NCBI GenBank assembly: GCA_963678305.2
Contig: CAXXVV010000013.1
Location: 1 to 64,000, forward strand
Reading direction: 5' to 3'
DNA length: 64,000 nt
Source: G963676655 sp963678305
Lineage (GTDB): Bacteria > Verrucomicrobiota > Lentisphaeria > Victivallales > Victivallaceae
Position 1 is the stretch's first letter. Each line of letters opens with the position of its first letter. The position numbers and the translations under genes were made by a program. The notes under the pieces are model-generated. The model ran no database searches. It was given only the letters and a program-made list of their open reading frames with translations, and had not been told where the DNA came from. Positions 37,441 through 46,060 of the stretch are shown here, piece after piece.

Positions 37441-38867
37441 AAGTATTCAGTGAAAAAGACCGCCTGAAAAGACTCATAACGGTCAGGGCCGTCGAGTTGC
37501 TCGACAATAACGAACTTATCGAACAGATTGACCGGATGCCGGCGGAAATACGCCCCAAACACAGTGAGCACAGCCGTTGCTGTATTTATAAAGACCGAGC
37601 CATTCTGAAATACCGGATAATGGCGCTCCTCGGCTTTTCGCCTGAACACGAACAGGATGAAGCCACTCCGCTGCATGAATACGCTTCAGAAGCTATCGCC
37701 AGGGAAAAGCCGGTTGCTGATATTTTAAGTATGATCGATATTGCCTGCAGTGATTGTCTGAAAAGTCATTACGAAGTTACCGACGCCTGTCGCGGTTGCC
37801 TGGCCAGACCGTGTACGTTGAATTGTCCCCGCGACGCGGTCGCAGTGATTAATGGTCGCGCCCATATCAACGCCTCCCGTTGTGTGGATTGCGGTAAATG
37901 TCTCAAGGTGTGTCCGTATCATGCCATTACCTATATCCCGATTCCATGCGAGGAAAGCTGTCCGGTTGACGCTATCAAGCGTTGTGACGACGGCTCCCGG
38001 CGGATTGACTATGACAAGTGCATATTCTGTGGTAAATGTATGACCGCCTGTCCTTTCGGTGCTATCGTCGAATGCAGTCAATTGCTCGATATCGTCAATG
38101 CTGTAGACAAAGGCAAACAAGTTATCGCCATGATCGCTCCGGCAATGGCCGGACAGTTTACCGGCAGTTTTCCGCAATTCGCCACGGCGCTGAAAGCACT
38201 GGGTTTTTCAGAAATGTTTGAAGTTGCGGCCGGAGCAGAAAAGACCATAGAGGCGGAAGCCCTGGAATTTGCCAAAATGAGGCGGAATAACGGGCGGTTG
38301 CTGACCTCGTCATGTTGTCCTGCGTATGTTTTGGCGGCGGAAAAACATTGTCCTGAAATAGCCCCGTTCGTTTCTCACACTCCGAGTCCGTTAAAGTTTT
38401 CCGCTGCAATGGTCAAAGAGAAGTATCCTGAGGCGCTGACGGTCTTTATCAGCCCGTGCGTCAGTAAAAAATACGAGGCTGCAAACAATTCGGAAGTCGA
38501 TTACGTTTTGACTTTTGAGGAACTTGGCGCCTGGCTGGTGGCGCGAGATATCAACGTGACCGCTATTTCCGGCGCTGAATTATCGGTTATACCCGGTAAG
38601 ACCTCCCGGGAATTCGCGATATCCGGCGGCGTGACCGCGGCGGTAAAAGCGGAGCTGGAGAAAATGCCTGATGCGCCAGCACTGGAAGCGGCGCAAATCA
38701 ACGGTCTGGACCAAAAGTCAATAAAAATGTTGAAGCTTTACGCCGCCGGTAAACTCCCGGCAAATTTTCTGGAAGTAATGGCCTGCGAAGACGGCTGTGT
38801 CGGCGGCCCGTGTACCTTGTGTCCGGCCGCAACTGCCGCCAAAGCCGTCAAGTCTCTCTCTGGATAA
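37437..38867 (+). CDS. [FeFe] hydrogenase, group B type catalytic protein
   Basis: A 476-residue protein. Its middle has Cys-rich ferredoxin motifs (CRGCLARPCTLNC, CVDCGKCLKVCP, CIFCGKCMTACP, about 120-205). The H-cluster domain has L1 TSSCCPAYV (about 291; both Cys kept, unlike the sensory paralogue), L2 ISPCVSKKYEA (about 338) and L3 EVMACEDGCVGGPCTLCP (about 447). The L3 form and overall size agree with group B hydrogenases, common in Clostridia and Bacteroidetes. It probably evolves H2 from reduced ferredoxin in the cytoplasm. It ends the five-gene operon. No HydE/F/G maturase genes are in the window. Confidence 0.87.
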   Translation: MKVFSEKDRLKRLITVRAVELLDNNELIEQIDRMPAEIRPKHSEHSRCCIYKDRAILKYRIMALLGFSPEHEQDEATPLHEYASEAIAREKPVADILSMIDIACSDCLKSHYEVTDACRGCLARPCTLNCPRDAVAVINGRAHINASRCVDCGKCLKVCPYHAITYIPIPCEESCPVDAIKRCDDGSRRIDYDKCIFCGKCMTACPFGAIVECSQLLDIVNAVDKGKQVIAMIAPAMAGQFTGSFPQFATALKALGFSEMFEVAAGAEKTIEAEALEFAKMRRNNGRLLTSSCCPAYVLAAEKHCPEIAPFVSHTPSPLKFSAAMVKEKYPEALTVFISPCVSKKYEAANNSEVDYVLTFEELGAWLVARDINVTAISGAELSVIPGKTSREFAISGGVTAAVKAELEKMPDAPALEAAQINGLDQKSIKMLKLYAAGKLPANFLEVMACEDGCVGGPCTLCPAATAAKAVKSLSG

Positions 38868-39075
38868 CCGGGCTATTCGTAATAATATGAAGGCCGTTTT
38901 TATTTGATCTGCATTTTTTATTTCTGTTGTAAGTTATATGTGTTCAATATCTTATGTTTATTTTTAAAATCAAGTAATGCTTTGTTATCAATTACAGTGA
39001 ATAAATTAATTTTGTTGTTTGTTGCGAAGATAAACTTGAATTCCTGTTCGGCGAAGCTATCATTTAGTTGAATGG

Positions 39076-39105
39076 TTGACAATGTACAAAATAATCAATT
39101 TTAAT
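39076..39105 (+). promoter_or_regulatory. Possible promoter for the glycosidase at 39152
   Basis: A perfect TTGACA (39076-39081) is followed by 18 bases and TTTAAT (39100-39105). It is the only good match in the 284-base AT-rich gap after the hydrogenase gene, which otherwise shows nothing. Confidence 0.4.
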
Positions 39106-39151
39106 AGCTGACGTCCAGTAACGATTTAATTTTTTAAATAAAGGAATTCCA

Positions 39152-41515
39152 ATGTTGGATTTTACTGCGTTGAATCCGGTTTCCTCAACCGGATTCGGCC
39201 TTATCAGAAATAAATATATGAGCGGTAGAGTGGCCGTAGCAGTCGTGCATCATGGCGGTATCAGTGAAATCCGGTATTACGGCAGCCAGCCGCTGGGCGC
39301 GAGCGTTCTCTTCAAAGGGGATGATATTGGCGCGTTCAGTAAATTATTCAAACTGCAGTTGATCGTTGACGGCAGGATTTATAATCCCGAATTTAACGAG
39401 ACCAGGCATTTCCCTTTCGGTTTTTACAGCTATTTCCTGGTTGAGGATGTGAAGGTAGTGCATGAGTTGATCGTGCTTGAGGATGCCGTGGCCCAGCGGA
39501 TTACTGTGGAGGACAATCCTGCCGGCCGGGTAATTTCCGCCAGGCTCCTGATGCATTCCCATCTCCGGTTCCAGTCAAACCTGAAGAATTGGCGCGCTTT
39601 CGAGATTGACGATGCCGGAGAGGTTATGAGTGGTCAGGTCGTTGATCTGGCTCCGCCCGAAAACGATTCTCACTGGTCGCTAACCCAGGGCACGGGCAAA
39701 ACCCCGCAACCCGGCTCCACTACTTACATAAAAGTCACCGGCACCGGCAAGACTTCCGTTGCCAGTGTGAAACAAGGATTCATGTACTATATTGAAACTG
39801 CCGCTGTCGGAAACAAATGCGTTTTGTTCGTTTCTTTCGGACACGACGCCGTTGCTCACGAGAAACGTTTTGCGCAATTGAAAGATACTGTAGACACGGA
39901 GTGTGATCAGCGTTATGAAGCATACTCAACGTTGCTGGAAGCTCAAACCCGGATTCAGACTGGCGATGTTGTGTTGGACTCGGCTTTGGCGGTTGCCAAT
40001 CCGTCAGTTCTCAATCTTGAGGTCGCGGACCGCCCCGGAGCGATCCGTGCTTCTCAGGATTACTGGGTTTGGGGATGGGACAGCCTGGTCCATGCCGATT
40101 CCATCCTGTTATCCGGCAATACTGAAACCATCAGGAATATGCTGACGTTCTATAAAGAAACCTCATCCCCTGAAAAAGGGGTGGCTCATGCCCTCGATAT
40201 GCACTTTAAAACCTATCATTCGATGGCGTTCGGGGCGCAGTGCCTTTATATAACGACCCTGTATAATTATTGGTCAGTGACTGGTGACGATGATTTTGTT
40301 CGCGCGATATTCCCGTTCTGCCGCTGGATTCTCGATCACGCGATAGAAGCCGCCGACCCGGAAACCGGGTTGACCGAAGGAGTGGCATTTTACCCGGACT
40401 ACCCGGAATGTGTTGGAGAGGATGGGCATGATATCAGTATTATTAATAATTCCCTCTTCTACCAGGCTTTGCGGGTTATGAGCGTCTTTGGCCGCTGTTT
40501 TTCAGATGACGAATATGCATCAGTAATCGAAGCGCTGGCTGATAAGACCGGCCGTAATTTTGAAAAAATTCTCTTTGACGACACCGAAGGCTATTGGATC
40601 GACTCGGTTTCAAGCAGAGATGGTTCCCCCCGCAAACATTACCCGGTTTACGCCGTTCTTTACGTTTCCCCGTTTGCCTGTGAACTGGGCGGCGGCATGC
40701 TGGACCGCATATCCGCTTTCATGTGGGAGCAGTTTCCCGCCAGCCACGGCTTGAACATGTTGTCGAAACATGAGTCAGGCGCGATAGCCGACGGGAACCA
40801 GTATGTTTCTTATTATCCAAGCGTGGACCGCTATTTCTGGAACATAATGAACCGTTGCGGTAAGGTGGAAGCCTATGAATACTACAGGAAGCTGGTTAAC
40901 GGTTACTGGACCAAACACACCTATCCGGAAGGAATCTGTAATGATGCCTGCAATCCGGTGCCGGAAGTCGATAATCCCGGCTGCAAACAGGCTTTTGCGG
41001 CTAAGGCATGGTATTGCGATTATCTTGAAATGGTCGCTGGAATAACTGTGGATTCGACCGGTATTTCTTTCAGCCCGCTCGCGGCAGGAGTGCCTGTCAT
41101 TATTGAAAAACTGTTTTTGCGCGGACACCGGATTAACTTGAAAATCAGCGGTCGGGGTTGTTATCCGGTACTTACCTTGAACGGGAATACACTGCCCGGT
41201 ATCTGCCGGATTGCCTGGGATATGCTTGAGGATATCAATACTGTCGAAGTTAAAATGAAATACGGTGCGTTAACTCCGGTTATTCTCCGGGCCGTAGAAA
41301 CCGTATTGACTGATTCTACTCAGGCTGACGGCGTTTTGACTGTTCAAGTCGATGCCCTGGTCGCAACTTGCATCACTTTTAAATGTGATCAGCAAGCTAA
41401 GGCATATATTGATGATTCCGAAGTGGAATGCCAACTTTTTGATGATCTTGAGTCAGGGCTGATTAAAGTGCCGGCCGGCAGTCATAAGCTTTGTTTGAAG
41501 AATATTGCCGGTTAA
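39152..41515 (+). CDS. (alpha/alpha)6-barrel glycoside hydrolase-like protein
   Basis: A 787-residue protein without a signal peptide. An N-terminal beta-sandwich (to about 270) is followed by a six-hairpin barrel with DYWVWGWDSLVHADSILLSGNTE, YNYWSVTGDDDFVRAIFPFCRWILDHA, PETGLTEGVAFYPDYPE and DGNQYVSYYPSVDRYFWNIM. The order resembles amylo-alpha-1,6-glucosidase/GH63/GH15-type enzymes, but I cannot name one family. A short beta domain closes the protein (about 650-787). The WGWD and the acidic residues near VGEDGH and EGICNDAC are candidates for the active site. The ribosome binding site AAAGGA lies 9 bases before ATG. It stands alone, so its substrate cannot be guessed from neighbours. Confidence 0.6.
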   Translation: MLDFTALNPVSSTGFGLIRNKYMSGRVAVAVVHHGGISEIRYYGSQPLGASVLFKGDDIGAFSKLFKLQLIVDGRIYNPEFNETRHFPFGFYSYFLVEDVKVVHELIVLEDAVAQRITVEDNPAGRVISARLLMHSHLRFQSNLKNWRAFEIDDAGEVMSGQVVDLAPPENDSHWSLTQGTGKTPQPGSTTYIKVTGTGKTSVASVKQGFMYYIETAAVGNKCVLFVSFGHDAVAHEKRFAQLKDTVDTECDQRYEAYSTLLEAQTRIQTGDVVLDSALAVANPSVLNLEVADRPGAIRASQDYWVWGWDSLVHADSILLSGNTETIRNMLTFYKETSSPEKGVAHALDMHFKTYHSMAFGAQCLYITTLYNYWSVTGDDDFVRAIFPFCRWILDHAIEAADPETGLTEGVAFYPDYPECVGEDGHDISIINNSLFYQALRVMSVFGRCFSDDEYASVIEALADKTGRNFEKILFDDTEGYWIDSVSSRDGSPRKHYPVYAVLYVSPFACELGGGMLDRISAFMWEQFPASHGLNMLSKHESGAIADGNQYVSYYPSVDRYFWNIMNRCGKVEAYEYYRKLVNGYWTKHTYPEGICNDACNPVPEVDNPGCKQAFAAKAWYCDYLEMVAGITVDSTGISFSPLAAGVPVIIEKLFLRGHRINLKISGRGCYPVLTLNGNTLPGICRIAWDMLEDINTVEVKMKYGALTPVILRAVETVLTDSTQADGVLTVQVDALVATCITFKCDQQAKAYIDDSEVECQLFDDLESGLIKVPAGSHKLCLKNIAG

Positions 41516-41543
41516 CAAAATTCATATTTTTCAAAATTGCCCG

Positions 41544-41558
41544 GTTCAAAGATTGAAC
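41544..41558. terminator. Small hairpin between convergent genes
   Basis: GTTCAA-AGA-TTGAAC is a perfect 6-bp stem in the 65-base gap between the glycosidase and queG. There is no T-run, so it is at best a weak terminator for either side. Confidence 0.25.
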
Positions 41559-41580
41559 GATTGCAGTCGGCGGCTGATTT

Positions 41581-42546
41581 TTAACTGGAATGCAGCAGAC
41601 TTTGTAAAAAACTGCTGCCGGGATTAAAGCGTCCAAGCAATTCTGACGTTTCCGGTGTATTACGGGTTTGCAGCAGGTAAACGGCGTTACGGCGCAGTAA
41701 AGTTGTCCCCGCATATTCGAGCGCGGTATTGTGAATGGTCTTTCTGATTTCCGAAGCCGGAGCCAGCAACAGCCATTCCAGATCCAGCTGGATATCTTCC
41801 GGCATCTTACCGCCGGGACATGACGCCGTGCAGCAGCTGCATCCGAAAACTGAATTGTTGAGCATTGCAACCTCAGCCGGGGTTAATGCTCCTTTTTTTT
41901 CCATGGTCAGAAAGCTAACACATTTCTCCAACGCGAACCGGTCGTCGCTGAATACGCCGTTTGGACATGCTGTTTCACACTTGCCGCAGGCATTGCAGTC
42001 GAACTCAAACGGGGCAGGGCGCATTTCCGGTAATTCTGCATCAATCAGCAGAAATGCCAGATAACAGCCGGAAAACGCGTTTTCGCACAGCACGCAGTGG
42101 TTGCGTCCGCGACAGCCGAGCCCGGCCCATTCCGCGATTATTTTTTCAGCCAGCGGCTGGGTATCTATACATATTTTGCTTTCATGGCAATTCAGCGCGG
42201 TTTGCAATTGCGCCATTTTTTCTTTTCCGGCAATATGATAATCCAGCCTGGTCGCGTAACCGGCGACAGTTCCGCCGAACAACTTGTTATCGGTGGCCGG
42301 TAAAGCCATTCGGGGCAGATCGTTAAACGGAAATGCCGCGCAGATAATTGATTTGGCAAAAGGAAAGGCACTTTGCGGATGACGCCGTAAATTCCAGCTC
42401 TTGTGAAGGTATTCCGCTGCTTTCGCGGGTGGATCAGGCAGGGCGTTCAGGTACTCGAGCAGCTCAGTGTTCAGCTGAGTCACGGCAACTTCCAGACAAC
42501 CGGCGGCTTGTTGCCAGCGTTCCAGAGTTGCCTTGAAATTAATCAT
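41581..42546 (-). CDS. queG: Epoxyqueuosine reductase QueG-like protein
   Basis: A 321-residue protein with a cobalamin-domain-like N-terminal half and two [4Fe-4S] clusters from CNACGKCETACPNGVF (about 189) and CSCCTASCPGGKMP (about 242). QueG makes the last reduction to queuosine in tRNA. The spacing of cysteines and the flanking FEFDCNACGKCETACP fit the family. It is somewhat short compared with ~350-380 residues in many bacteria and lacks the usual C-terminal HEAT-like tail, so another COG1600 reductase is possible. It follows purQ by 25 bases on the same strand. Confidence 0.7.
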   Translation of the reverse strand: MINFKATLERWQQAAGCLEVAVTQLNTELLEYLNALPDPPAKAAEYLHKSWNLRRHPQSAFPFAKSIICAAFPFNDLPRMALPATDNKLFGGTVAGYATRLDYHIAGKEKMAQLQTALNCHESKICIDTQPLAEKIIAEWAGLGCRGRNHCVLCENAFSGCYLAFLLIDAELPEMRPAPFEFDCNACGKCETACPNGVFSDDRFALEKCVSFLTMEKKGALTPAEVAMLNNSVFGCSCCTASCPGGKMPEDIQLDLEWLLLAPASEIRKTIHNTALEYAGTTLLRRNAVYLLQTRNTPETSELLGRFNPGSSFLQSLLHSS

Positions 42547-42571
42547 TTACACCAGGTTTTCAGCCGCGAAA

Positions 42572-43357
42572 TCAAACCGCGTTACGGAAAAACTTGACGC
42601 CCATGCCTTCAGCCGGAAGTTCGCCGTCGATCTTTTCCATCGTCCAGGTTGGAGAGTTGAACGGGGAAAGGAACGCCTCAGGATGAGGCATCAGCCCGAA
42701 AATACGTCCGGTTTCGTTGCAGATGGCGGCGATGGAATTGAGCGAACCGTTTGGATTAGCCGGGAATTCCGTGGCGACATTGCCGTCAGCATCGGCATAA
42801 CGCAGGGCGACGAGGTTCTTTGCCTCGAGTTCTTTGAGCGTATTTTCGTCCGCAGAAAATTTGCCTTCGCCGTGACGGATCGGCAGTTTAATCTGATCAA
42901 TGCCTTTGGTAAATACGCACGGACAAGCCTGTTCAGCTTTAAGGTAGACCCAGTCGTCGCGGAAAACTCCGCTGTCGTTATGGGCCAGGGCGGCTTGCTG
43001 GGTAAAATATTCGCCGTTCAGGGCCGGAACCAGTCCCAGCCGGGTCAAGGTCTGGAACCCGTTGCAGATCCCGATTACCAGTTTGCCGTCGGCTACGAAC
43101 TTGTCCAGTTGATCCCGCAAGCGGAATTTTACCCGGTTGGCGAAAACCGTGCCGGCGCCAAGATGGTCGCCGAATGAAAAGCCGCCGATAAAGGCCAGAA
43201 TGTGGAATTCGTCCAGAGACCGTTGACCGTCCAGAATATCATTAAGGTGAATTTTTTCGGAAGTTGCTCCGCACATGTTGAACGCGGCGGCGGTTTCCGC
43301 TTCGCAGTTCAGGCCGAAGCCGGTAATAATAAGTACTTTTACGTCAGATTTGTTCAT
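42572..43357 (-). CDS. purQ: Phosphoribosylformylglycinamidine synthase subunit PurQ
   Basis: A 261-residue class I glutamine amidotransferase. It has DVKVLIITGFGLNCEAETAAAF at the start, the nucleophile Cys in VIGICNGFQTL (about 98), IRHGEGKF and the catalytic His/Glu in GLMPHPEAFLSPF (about 225). The length fits the glutaminase domain of long-type FGAM synthase and some split PurQ proteins. It supplies ammonia to PurL in the fourth step of purine synthesis. PurL is not in the window. A queG-like gene follows, and ftsA is divergent on the other side. Confidence 0.92.
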   Translation of the reverse strand: MNKSDVKVLIITGFGLNCEAETAAAFNMCGATSEKIHLNDILDGQRSLDEFHILAFIGGFSFGDHLGAGTVFANRVKFRLRDQLDKFVADGKLVIGICNGFQTLTRLGLVPALNGEYFTQQAALAHNDSGVFRDDWVYLKAEQACPCVFTKGIDQIKLPIRHGEGKFSADENTLKELEAKNLVALRYADADGNVATEFPANPNGSLNSIAAICNETGRIFGLMPHPEAFLSPFNSPTWTMEKIDGELPAEGMGVKFFRNAV

Positions 43358-43553
43358 ATCGCTTTCCCGCGGTTAATTGTTTAAATAATCTTACCTCAAT
43401 AAACTACAGTCAAAATGCCGAAAATCAAAAAATATAGCGGAAAAAATCGAGAAATAATCAAAGATTAAAAGTTTTACAGCTTGAAAAAAATTCTGTCGGC
43501 AATAATATAATCCAGTACTGTGAATTTTGAATTTTAAACGGAAAACTGCCTGA

Positions 43554-44828
43554 ATGTTTCGACGAAAAGAGATCATTACCGCAATTGAGATAGCAACCAC
43601 AAAAGTCCGGGTCCTGGTCGGTGAGGCGGATGCAGACGGTCATGGCGCCGTTCTCGGCTATTGTGAGCGCGATACCAACGGTGGAGTATGTAAAGGGGAA
43701 ATCACCGACCTTGACGTGGTGATCCCCGCTTTGCGCGAGGCGGTTGAAGAAGCCGACAGCGCCAGTGGTTTTGAACTGGACCGCAACCGTATTTTTTTAA
43801 CCTTGTCCGGCGGCGGAATTGCTTCAAGCCAGGGCGTCGGTACCGTTATCCCCGCCAGCCATGACGGGCGGGTTAGTTCCGCTGATCTGCATGAAGCGCA
43901 GCAGCATGCGCAAAATCGTTTGATTGGTTATGACCGGGTGGTACTCAATACTTTCGAGGCGGGGTGTCTTCTGGATGGACGTCCCGTGCGCAACCCGATC
44001 GGCCAGTCGGCGGAAAAACTTGAGGTGCTCGTACATATAATTCATGGCAGCAGAAAACGTGTTGACAACTTTATTAACGCTTTGCGCGATTTTGGTTTCA
44101 GTCCTGACAATATCAGGCCGGTATTCAGTGCCGCCGCCGCGGTTTTCGGGGTATTGACAATGGAAGAGCGGGAACACGGGGTTCTGCTGATCGATATGGG
44201 AGCAGGGACAACCGAAGCCGCCGCGGTACGTCATGACGGAATGTTGGCCAGTTGCGTTTTGCCGGTCGGTTTTGACCATGTTGCCAATGATCTCTCGATC
44301 GGATTGGATTTGCATATTTCAAGTTGCCGTAAACTGTTGATCAATGATTCTGTTCAGGACGCGAAGGAATCAGGCTTAAGTTTTATTGAAGTTCGAGAAC
44401 GCTTGAATGCCGCGCCGCGCAAAGTGCCGTTGGCGTCGATTGAAAAGATTATTTCTGCCCGTTTGCAGGAAATCTATACGATTATACGTAAAAAACTGGA
44501 ACTGGACAGCCCTGGCATTCTGGGCAGCCTTGGATCAGGTTGTGTCTTGACCGGGGGCGGAGGAATGTTCAAAAGTACCTCTGAGATTTGCCGTCGTCAA
44601 CTGGGTATGCCGGTGCGTTGCGGTTACCCGATCAACGCGGGAGTCTCGGTTCCGGAATTGAACAGTCCGCGTTGCGGTGTGATCTGGGGCGCTTTCCGTT
44701 ACGGATTGGAAATGCGTAATGTACTTGAGGATATAGACGATCGCAATCCGTTGGAACGCGGCATTGAGGCGGTTGATTCGCTTGTAATGAAAAAGGCGCA
44801 GGCTTTGAAGCGGGCGTTGAAAATATGA
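43554..44828 (+). CDS. ftsA: Cell division protein FtsA
   Basis: A 424-residue actin-fold ATPase. Motifs are the N-terminal phosphate loop IITAIEIATTKVRVLVGEAD, the SHS2-containing 1C subdomain (DRIFLTLSGGGIASSQGVGTVI), the second phosphate loop LLIDMGAGTTEAAAVRHDG and VLTGGGGMFKSTSEIC. Residues ELNSPRCGVIWGAFRYGLE match the ADP-binding end. FtsA anchors FtsZ filaments to the membrane; the usual C-terminal amphipathic helix may be SLVMKKAQALKRALKI. A -10 box TATAAT is at 43506-43511 with a poor -35. The gene overlaps the ftsZ start by 4 bases. Confidence 0.92.
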   Translation: MFRRKEIITAIEIATTKVRVLVGEADADGHGAVLGYCERDTNGGVCKGEITDLDVVIPALREAVEEADSASGFELDRNRIFLTLSGGGIASSQGVGTVIPASHDGRVSSADLHEAQQHAQNRLIGYDRVVLNTFEAGCLLDGRPVRNPIGQSAEKLEVLVHIIHGSRKRVDNFINALRDFGFSPDNIRPVFSAAAAVFGVLTMEEREHGVLLIDMGAGTTEAAAVRHDGMLASCVLPVGFDHVANDLSIGLDLHISSCRKLLINDSVQDAKESGLSFIEVRERLNAAPRKVPLASIEKIISARLQEIYTIIRKKLELDSPGILGSLGSGCVLTGGGGMFKSTSEICRRQLGMPVRCGYPINAGVSVPELNSPRCGVIWGAFRYGLEMRNVLEDIDDRNPLERGIEAVDSLVMKKAQALKRALKI

Positions 44829-46060
44829 CCGAACAAGGAAATACAGCAGCGGTGGAAGAGAATCTATCTACAGCAAATAATAAATTGAATAAAACCGTCG
44901 TGGTTGGTATCGGGGGCGCCGGAGTTAATATCCTGCGCCGTTTGCATGTCCGTCCTGAAGCTGCCGGCATGAAAATGGTAGCTGTTGACAGCGATAAGGA
45001 ATCATTGCAGAACTTTGATTTTGGAACCAGAATAGAGGCTGGTTTTCAGTGGACCAATGGTCGCGGTTGCGGCGGAAATTCGATTAAAGGTCAGCGGGCT
45101 CTTTCAGTGGTTCGTTCGCAGCTTAAGGACCAGCTTTCCGGTGCTGATCAACTGATTGTAACCGGTGGGCTTGGTAAAGGAACAACGACCGGCGGAGTGC
45201 CGATTCTGGCCAGTGTGGCCCGCGAATTGAATTTATCCGCGATATTCATTATGACTCAGCCGTTTTCATTCGAAGGACCGAGACGTCAGCGACAGGCTGA
45301 CGACGGTATTCGCGAGCTTCTTCCAGCTGCTGATATTTTGATATGCCTGCCGAATGACCTGTTGTTCAGTTGTATGTCGCCTGATACTCCATCGTCTGAA
45401 GCTTATGGCAAGGCGACGGATTCAGTTGCCGCGGCCATTGTCGGGATTGCCGGACTTTTCTGTGGTAAAGCAATGGTGCCGGCTGATTTTGCTGACTTGC
45501 AGGAGGTGCTAAACCGTCGCAAAAGTTCCTGTTTCCTCGGTATCGGGCGTGCCGCATCCGACGATGGACTGGACCGGATTCACCTGGCTATTGAACGCAT
45601 GCTTGATTCCCCGTTTATGGGAGGCCTTGAGCATTTGCGGGAGGCTGATTGTCTTTTTCTGATTCTTACGGCGGGAACTGATCTTTCCGCCGGGGAAATG
45701 AAGAAAATCTTTGATACGGTCGCCGGTTTCGCAGATGAAAATACGGAAATAATTGCCGGAGCTGACTGCCGGCCGGAAATGGGGAACTCAATTCAACTGA
45801 CAGCTATTGCGGTCAATTATGATGAGAAAGAGGAGATTCGTGATTTACGCATCGCGACACGTCCGGCAATTGCTCCTCTTGTTCAGGAACCGGAAAAAAT
45901 TGAACCGGCGGAATCTCTTTTTGTTGAACAGGGAGAATTGCCGTTCGTTAACTTTACGAAAGGAATATTTGCTAACTCCAATGCCAACACTTTTGAAGGT
46001 GAAGACCTTGATGTGCCAACATTTCAGCGTCGCATGATCAAGTTTGACAAAGGAATGTAA
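44825..46060 (+). CDS. ftsZ: Divergent cell division protein FtsZ
   Basis: A 411-residue tubulin-like GTPase. It is recognised by VVVGIGGAGVNILRRL, FIMTQPFSFEGPRRQRQADDGI, ICLPNDLLF and the C-terminal peptide LDVPTFQRRMIKF (the conserved site that binds FtsA). Two otherwise near-invariant sites differ. The G-box G-G-G-T-G-T-G reads TGGLGKGTTTGG. In the T7 loop, N-x-D-F-x-D reads PADFAD, keeping both catalytic Asp but replacing Asn by Pro. Nucleotide turnover may thus differ from E. coli FtsZ. The start overlaps the ftsA stop (ATGA), so the pair is coupled. I take it as the organism's FtsZ, given its partner and intact C-terminal peptide. Confidence 0.88.
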   Translation: MTEQGNTAAVEENLSTANNKLNKTVVVGIGGAGVNILRRLHVRPEAAGMKMVAVDSDKESLQNFDFGTRIEAGFQWTNGRGCGGNSIKGQRALSVVRSQLKDQLSGADQLIVTGGLGKGTTTGGVPILASVARELNLSAIFIMTQPFSFEGPRRQRQADDGIRELLPAADILICLPNDLLFSCMSPDTPSSEAYGKATDSVAAAIVGIAGLFCGKAMVPADFADLQEVLNRRKSSCFLGIGRAASDDGLDRIHLAIERMLDSPFMGGLEHLREADCLFLILTAGTDLSAGEMKKIFDTVAGFADENTEIIAGADCRPEMGNSIQLTAIAVNYDEKEEIRDLRIATRPAIAPLVQEPEKIEPAESLFVEQGELPFVNFTKGIFANSNANTFEGEDLDVPTFQRRMIKFDKGM

